From contig NZ_JASITA010000001.1 of the NCBI RefSeq assembly GCF_030063415.1, positions 186,001 to 250,000 on the forward strand: a DNA stretch of 64,000 bases. Reading direction: 5' to 3'. The first letter of the stretch is position 1. Every line of letters begins with the position of its first letter. The translations under genes were made by a program, and so were the position numbers. Below are positions 60,160-64,000 of the stretch, piece by piece. The notes beneath the pieces are model-generated. The model was not told where the DNA came from, did no database searches, and was given only the letters and a program-made list of their open reading frames with translations. The stretch is from Streptomyces sp. H27-C3. Lineage in GTDB: Bacteria; Actinomycetota; Actinomycetes; Streptomycetales; Streptomycetaceae.

Positions 60160-60378
60160 TCAGCGGCATTCTGCCTGCACCGTGAGTGCGCCGGAAAACG
60201 GCTGCGCCTTTCGGCACAGAACCGGGGTGTGCGGGTCGACTTCGGGAAGTCCGATCGGCACTACGGCCGATTCCCGCAGGTCCGAGGATGCTGCGCCGTG
60301 AAACGAAGTGACCGTAGGCACAAGCCGGAACGGCACTCTCGGGACACCTCGCGCAGGGAAGCCCGCCGACTTCGACAT
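60160..60378 (-). CDS. Possible small leader ORF of the EPS operon
   Basis: A 72-codon frame from ATG 60376-60378 (MSKSAGFPARGVPRVPFRLV start) has GGAGAG upstream and ends where the alternative ATG of the glycosyltransferase begins. Codon third positions are less GC-rich than in real neighbours, and no family is recognised. It could be a leader or translational-coupling ORF, or chance. Confidence 0.25.
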   Translation of the reverse strand: MSKSAGFPARGVPRVPFRLVPTVTSFHGAASSDLRESAVVPIGLPEVDPHTPVLCRKAQPFSGALTVQAECR

Positions 60379-60605
60379 GTCTGGCTCTCCATGTTTGATC
60401 AAGCAATAAAACAGGAGTGAACCTTCTCAGAAAGAAGGCCAGAAAACACGTCGGACTCGCCCGTACGGTGATCTGAATTCCGATACCAATCGAATGCATT
60501 ATCGAATACAGATATCTTATTTCCGCGGCCGATTCGAGTGCGGCTCGCCGGATTGTCAGGGGACTCGTCGACGTCATGGCCGACGTCCCGGGCAGACACG
60601 CGGAC
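60379..60605. promoter_or_regulatory. AT-rich control region of the EPS operon with repeated boxes
   Basis: AT content rises sharply compared with flanking DNA. ATCGAAT occurs at 60489-60495 and 60501-60507 (12-bp period), and GATTCGA-like inverted copies lie nearby. No gene was seen. It probably contains the promoter of the EPS operon and regulator sites, with a leader of about 300-400 nt before the first glycosyltransferase. Confidence 0.5.
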
Positions 60606-60633
60606 GGCCCGCCGGACTGTTGTCCGGCGGGCC
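60606..60633 (-). terminator. Terminator of the M4 protease gene
   Basis: GGCCCGCCGGAC (60606-60617) pairs perfectly with 60622-60633 around the 4-nt loop TGTT, 24 bp beyond the protease stop. Confidence 0.88.
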
Positions 60634-60657
60634 GCCTCGCTCACTGCCGCGGTCGGG

Positions 60658-63498
60658 TCAGGCGCACTTGCCGGCGGGGCGGGTGCGCGTCACCACCTCG
60701 CTGGAGCCGGTGGTCGCGTCGATCCACACCACCTGGCTGCGTGCCGCCGCGGCGGCCGAGAGCTGTTCGCCCCGGTTGCAGGAGACCCGGCCCTTGCGCG
60801 TGCCCTCGTCCTTGGGTGAGCCGGTCGCCGAGAACTGCCAGAGCTTGGCCAGCGATTCATTGCCGTACTCAGGGTCGAACGTCCGCGCCCCGATGGTCAC
60901 CGCCTCCTCCGAGACCGTCAGGTCAATGACGTTGAGCGCGTACGGGCCGCTCTCCGGGCTGAGGTCCACCACGCCCGATCCGTCGAAGTTCGCGCGGCGC
61001 AGGGCTGTCTTGCCATTGCCGTCCTCCTCGTCGAGCAGCCAGAAGACGTTCTTGCCGTTGACGGCCGTCGGGCCCAGGCTCACGCCTTCGGCGGCGAACT
61101 GGACCACCGTGTCCTCGCCGGTCGCGACGTCGATGACGCGGGTGCTGTACTCGTAGACGGGGGCGCGCACCCGCCGCGCGTCCTGGTAGATGAACTTGCC
61201 GTTGCTCAGCGACGGGAAGGACGACCGGTGGTAGGTGCCCCCGCCGAGCTGGACCACGTTCGCCGGGTCCTTCAGGCTGAGATAGGCGACGCCCCGTCTC
61301 CCGCCGTGGTTGTAGTAGTCGAAGGCCACGGTGTCACCGTCGACCGCCATGGAGTTGCCCGCGCTCCGACTGGTGGACCACAGCTTCTTGACCGGCCCGC
61401 CCGCGAGCGGCCTGGCCAGTATCTCCACGCCGCTCGCCCCGTACGCCTGCCACACCACGGTCTTGCCGTCGGTGGCCGGATTCACGTGGTAGCGGCCGTC
61501 GTTGGGGCTCATCAGCTTCAGTTGGCCCTTGCCGTCGGTGCGTCCTGCCCACACCGAGTACGGCTCGGATCCCGCCTCGTTGGACTTGGCCGCCGCCCAC
61601 CAGCCGCCGCCGGCGCCCAGCCGCGAGTCACGGGTGTTGACCCGTTCGAACAGCAGGTCGGAGTCCACGCCCAGCGCCAGCTCCCAACCGGGCACGATGC
61701 CATGTGCGTTGAAGGACCGCCGGAGGGCCTTCAGGTCCCTCGCCGCGACCTTGAGGTCCTTGGCCGCGGCGATCATCGCGGCCCGGCCCTCGGTGAAGCC
61801 GTCGAGCGGGGTCAGGTACTCGGTGAGCGCCTTGTAGACGATCCTGTCGCCGAGCGCGGCGCCGATGTCCTGACGGGCGTCCCACAACGCACCGCCGAAT
61901 ATGGTCGAGTTGAGGTGCACACCGCCGTTGTCGGTGCCGAAGCCCACGCCGAGGAAGGACTTGGCGGTGGTCCGCCCGTCGTTGAGGTCACGCAGCGCGC
62001 ACTCGCGCGGGGTCTTCGTCCGGCACAGCGTCTCCCCCAGCAGCCCCGAATCGGGGCCGTCCGTCGGGATCCCGTACACATCTGTCTCAATGGCGTTGCC
62101 GAAGTAATCGGCGATGGCCTCGTTCATCGCACCGGACTGGCCGGCGTAGACGAGGTCGGCGGAGTTGTCGATGACGCCGTGGGTCATCTCGTGGCCGACG
62201 ACGTCGAGGGCCGCGGAGAGCGGTCGGTACTCGGCGTCACCCGAGCCGTACACCATCTTCTGGCCGTCCCAGAAGGCGTTGACGTACGGCTGCCCGTAGT
62301 TGACCACGCCCACCAGGGAGTTGACGGTCATGCCATGGCCGTCCAGGCTGTCGCGGCCGTGCTTCTGCTTGAAGTAGTCGTAGACCTGCCCGGAGGCCCA
62401 GTGCGCGTCCACGGCGCCCGACTCGGTCGCCTCGGCGCCGAAGGCCGGGGTGGGCGAGCCGAACTCCAGGATGCCCGGCGGCCAGTTGCCGACGATGTCG
62501 CTGGCCCACTTGCCACGTGCGTCCCAGACGGCCAGGACGTTGTCGCTGCCGTTCTGGATCCGGGTGTGGTCGCGCAGCACATAGGCGTTGCGCGCCTCGT
62601 CGCGGGCCACCTGGAGCTCGATGCTCTTCCCGTCGAGCTTGACGCCGTAGCCCGGCATCCCGGGGTCCGGCGCCACGGCGCGGCCCGCCACGGTTCCCGC
62701 AGTTGGCGCGGGTTGCGCGCCGAACGTCTTGATCCCGCTGTACTGGAGGACCGGGTAACCGGCGTGTGCGTCGATGTACACCTCGCGCAACACCGACTCG
62801 CCGTGCCCCGGGTCCGTGCCCCGCACGGTGACATGCCGGGTGAGCACCCCGGCACCGGTGGGCAGCACGACCAGTCCGCGGGCCGTGCCCACGAGCGGCG
62901 ACCGGCCCTCCTCGCCCTTCTCGGGCGCGGCGAACTTCTCCGCTCCGAGCTCCGTCAGTACGGCATCGACCGCCCGCTCGACCGCCAGGGCGTCGCCGAC
63001 CTCGGCCGTCGTGGTCGTCTTCAGCCCGGTGAAGTACTTGCCCGAGGTTCCGGTGACGGTGCGGCTGCCGCCCTTCTTCTCCATGCGTACGACGTACTGG
63101 CCGCCCAGGACCGGCACGCCCCGGTGATCCTGCTGGAGGCGCACGGTCTCCTGCCCACCCGCCGAGGTGGTGGTCCGCAGCGGTCGCAGGTCACGGTCCG
63201 GGGCTGCGATCCGGTAGCGGCTCTGCTTGCCCGCGAGATAGGTGCGCGCGGCGCCCGCCGCGTCCCCCGTGGCCGGGGCCTGCTCCCGAACGCCAGTCAC
63301 CAGTGCGGGTGTTGCCGTGTTCTGGCCCGGGATCACTTCGCCCGGACTCGGCGGTGGTGCTTCCGCCGTCACCGCCTCGGCGGGCTGCCCCGAAACGACG
63401 AGTGCGGCGGCGCCGATCAGCGCCACCGCACCTGTTATTCCGCTCCGTTGTGCTCTGGATGCCCCCGGTCTTGCCGTGCGCGTTCTGAACTGCCGCAC
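60658..63498 (-). CDS. Secreted M4 (thermolysin-type) metalloprotease with propeller-like C-terminus
   Basis: This 946-residue protein starts at GTG 63498 after GGGGAG. A signal peptide (ITGAVALIGAAALVVSGQPA) is followed by a pro-domain of FTP/PepSY type. The M4 catalytic domain has the zinc motif HEMTH near residue 436 and NEAIAD near 458 (third zinc Glu and Asp). After about residue 640 come TolB/WD-like beta-propeller repeats (DGRYHVNPATDGKTVVWQ; FIYQDARRVRAPVYEYSTRV) and a closing Cys-containing part. It digests extracellular protein; the propeller may bind substrate or wall. Confidence 0.92.
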   Translation of the reverse strand: MRQFRTRTARPGASRAQRSGITGAVALIGAAALVVSGQPAEAVTAEAPPPSPGEVIPGQNTATPALVTGVREQAPATGDAAGAARTYLAGKQSRYRIAAPDRDLRPLRTTTSAGGQETVRLQQDHRGVPVLGGQYVVRMEKKGGSRTVTGTSGKYFTGLKTTTTAEVGDALAVERAVDAVLTELGAEKFAAPEKGEEGRSPLVGTARGLVVLPTGAGVLTRHVTVRGTDPGHGESVLREVYIDAHAGYPVLQYSGIKTFGAQPAPTAGTVAGRAVAPDPGMPGYGVKLDGKSIELQVARDEARNAYVLRDHTRIQNGSDNVLAVWDARGKWASDIVGNWPPGILEFGSPTPAFGAEATESGAVDAHWASGQVYDYFKQKHGRDSLDGHGMTVNSLVGVVNYGQPYVNAFWDGQKMVYGSGDAEYRPLSAALDVVGHEMTHGVIDNSADLVYAGQSGAMNEAIADYFGNAIETDVYGIPTDGPDSGLLGETLCRTKTPRECALRDLNDGRTTAKSFLGVGFGTDNGGVHLNSTIFGGALWDARQDIGAALGDRIVYKALTEYLTPLDGFTEGRAAMIAAAKDLKVAARDLKALRRSFNAHGIVPGWELALGVDSDLLFERVNTRDSRLGAGGGWWAAAKSNEAGSEPYSVWAGRTDGKGQLKLMSPNDGRYHVNPATDGKTVVWQAYGASGVEILARPLAGGPVKKLWSTSRSAGNSMAVDGDTVAFDYYNHGGRRGVAYLSLKDPANVVQLGGGTYHRSSFPSLSNGKFIYQDARRVRAPVYEYSTRVIDVATGEDTVVQFAAEGVSLGPTAVNGKNVFWLLDEEDGNGKTALRRANFDGSGVVDLSPESGPYALNVIDLTVSEEAVTIGARTFDPEYGNESLAKLWQFSATGSPKDEGTRKGRVSCNRGEQLSAAAAARSQVVWIDATTGSSEVVTRTRPAGKCA

Positions 63499-63520
63499 CG
63501 TCTCCCCATCCCCTCACAGT

Positions 63521-63551
63521 CCTTGCCGACGGCGGAACGCCGTCGGCAAGG
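63521..63551 (-). promoter_or_regulatory. Hairpin in the 5' leader of the M4 protease gene
   Basis: CCTTGCCGACGGCG (63521-63534) pairs perfectly over 14 bp with 63538-63551, with a 3-nt loop GAA. It lies only about 10 nt before the protease ribosome site, so it is either the terminator of the upstream small gene or an attenuator/stabiliser within the protease leader. Confidence 0.65.
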
Positions 63552-63697
63552 GCCATGGAAGCCATGATGTGACGACTCATCAATGGGGCGGTGGTTTCGA
63601 CCGTTGACTTTCGGCCCCTGCGGGCCGGGGGTGGCCTCTTGAGGCCGGTGTGCCGGTCATGGGGCCGGTTACCCGTGGGGCTCGTCGGCGCCCGTCG

Positions 63698-63841
63698 TCA
63701 GTGGGCGGAGCCTCCGTACTCGGCATGCTGGGCATGCTGCGCGTACTGGTCGTCGTCCGCGGACGAGGACGCCGGGAACGACACCCGGCGTCTGCACTCG
63801 ACGGCCTCGGCCATGATCTCGTCGAACTCCTGGTCGGTCAT
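63698..63841 (-). CDS. Small acidic peptide of unknown function
   Basis: A 47-residue frame (MTDQEFDEIMAEAVECRRRV start; Ser/Asp-rich middle; repeated QHAQHAEY near the end) has AAGGGA upstream of ATG 63841. Its acidic N-terminus, single Cys and short length resemble a peptide precursor or small regulator, but nothing firm can be assigned. Hairpins at 63612-63646 and 63521-63551 follow. Confidence 0.45.
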   Translation of the reverse strand: MTDQEFDEIMAEAVECRRRVSFPASSSADDDQYAQHAQHAEYGGSAH

Positions 63842-64000
63842 CACGAATCAGTCCCTTGCGCGACGGGCTCACTGGGTCACGATGGCCCCGGTGGCAGCGC
63901 CGGTGCCGAAACGGTCCGGCAGGTGCTGATTGAGCCCTTCACGGGTGATTCGTCGCGGAACGGAACCTGGATTGGTCGCCGGCGCCCTCTAGGGACGGGA
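63842..64000. other. Right edge of the window, no assignable gene
   Basis: A minus-strand frame ending at 63869 (sequence REGLNQHLPDRFGTGAATGA) runs upstream only to a TAG near 63988 and has no start codon. It could be the end of a frameshifted gene. No other coding evidence was found. Confidence 0.3.

Noticed and set aside
61228..63567. 779-codon plus-strand open frame
   Set aside because: It is antisense shadow of the M4 protease gene, which has clear catalytic motifs, signal peptide and ribosome site.
1..64000. Search for CRISPR arrays, tRNA or rRNA genes, integrase/att sites and prophage genes
   Set aside because: No regular repeat-spacer structure, cloverleaf with a CCA end, rRNA signature, integrase or phage structural gene could be recognised.

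Overview
The window looks like a piece of a Streptomyces chromosome. GC content is very high, codon third positions are strongly G/C, GTG and TTG starts are common, and the genes include a chaplin, a melC1/melC2-type tyrosinase pair, an AfsR/SARP-type regulator remnant, a streptogrisin-like S1 protease and many secreted glycoside hydrolases. No rRNA, tRNA or CRISPR array was seen. The gene mix (secreted enzymes, accessory metabolism, many broken genes) suggests an accessory or arm-like region rather than the housekeeping core; this is inference.

Layout. 0-5.4 kb is degenerate: fragments of a flavin monooxygenase, aldose 1-epimerase, LacI regulator, GH74 and GH12 enzymes lie between an intact methyltransferase and a DUF6528-type protein. 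5.8-8.9 kb has an unassigned protein and the dhaKLM dihydroxyacetone phosphotransferase operon. 9-16.4 kb has a large secreted phosphodiester glycosidase/metallophosphoesterase, a wrecked AfsR-type regulator, an acetyltransferase, a GH16 enzyme and a phosphotransferase remnant. 16.6-23.9 kb has an S1 protease with a repetitive tail, a frameshifted SRPBCC gene, a Nudix hydrolase, a GH75 chitosanase, a MITE-like element, an orphan MurE-type ligase and a broken SDR gene. 24-29.3 kb has a desaturase, a glutathionyl-hydroquinone-reductase-like protein and remnants of a GH87-type glucanase and a sugar-binding lipoprotein.

29.3-36.3 kb is the most coherent metabolic locus: two FGGY kinases, a D-2-hydroxyacid dehydrogenase, a histidine phosphatase, a DeoR regulator and a CsbX/RbtT-type polyol permease, with similar AT-rich dyads in the two control regions. 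It looks like a polyol, ketose or sugar-acid uptake and phosphorylation pathway of unknown substrate. 36.4-46.8 kb is mixed: YdeI-like protein, MT0933-type antitoxin, serine hydrolase with a hairpin over its ribosome site, tyrosine phosphatase, frameshifted PI-PLC, TauD dioxygenase, GH64 beta-1,3-glucanase under a LacI-type operator, and broken methyltransferase and MocR genes.

47-48.8 kb has a chaplin with a sigma-BldN-like promoter and the tyrosinase pair. 49.2-60.1 kb is an exopolysaccharide locus: eight minus-strand genes, mostly with overlapping stop and start codons (initiating glycosyltransferase, two GT4 enzymes, Wzy-like polymerase, MurJ/Wzx-like flippase, NodB deacetylase, Wzz-like protein, GNAT/FemAB-like protein), and a divergent GH26-like hydrolase. 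The window ends with a large secreted M4 metalloprotease and a small unassigned gene.
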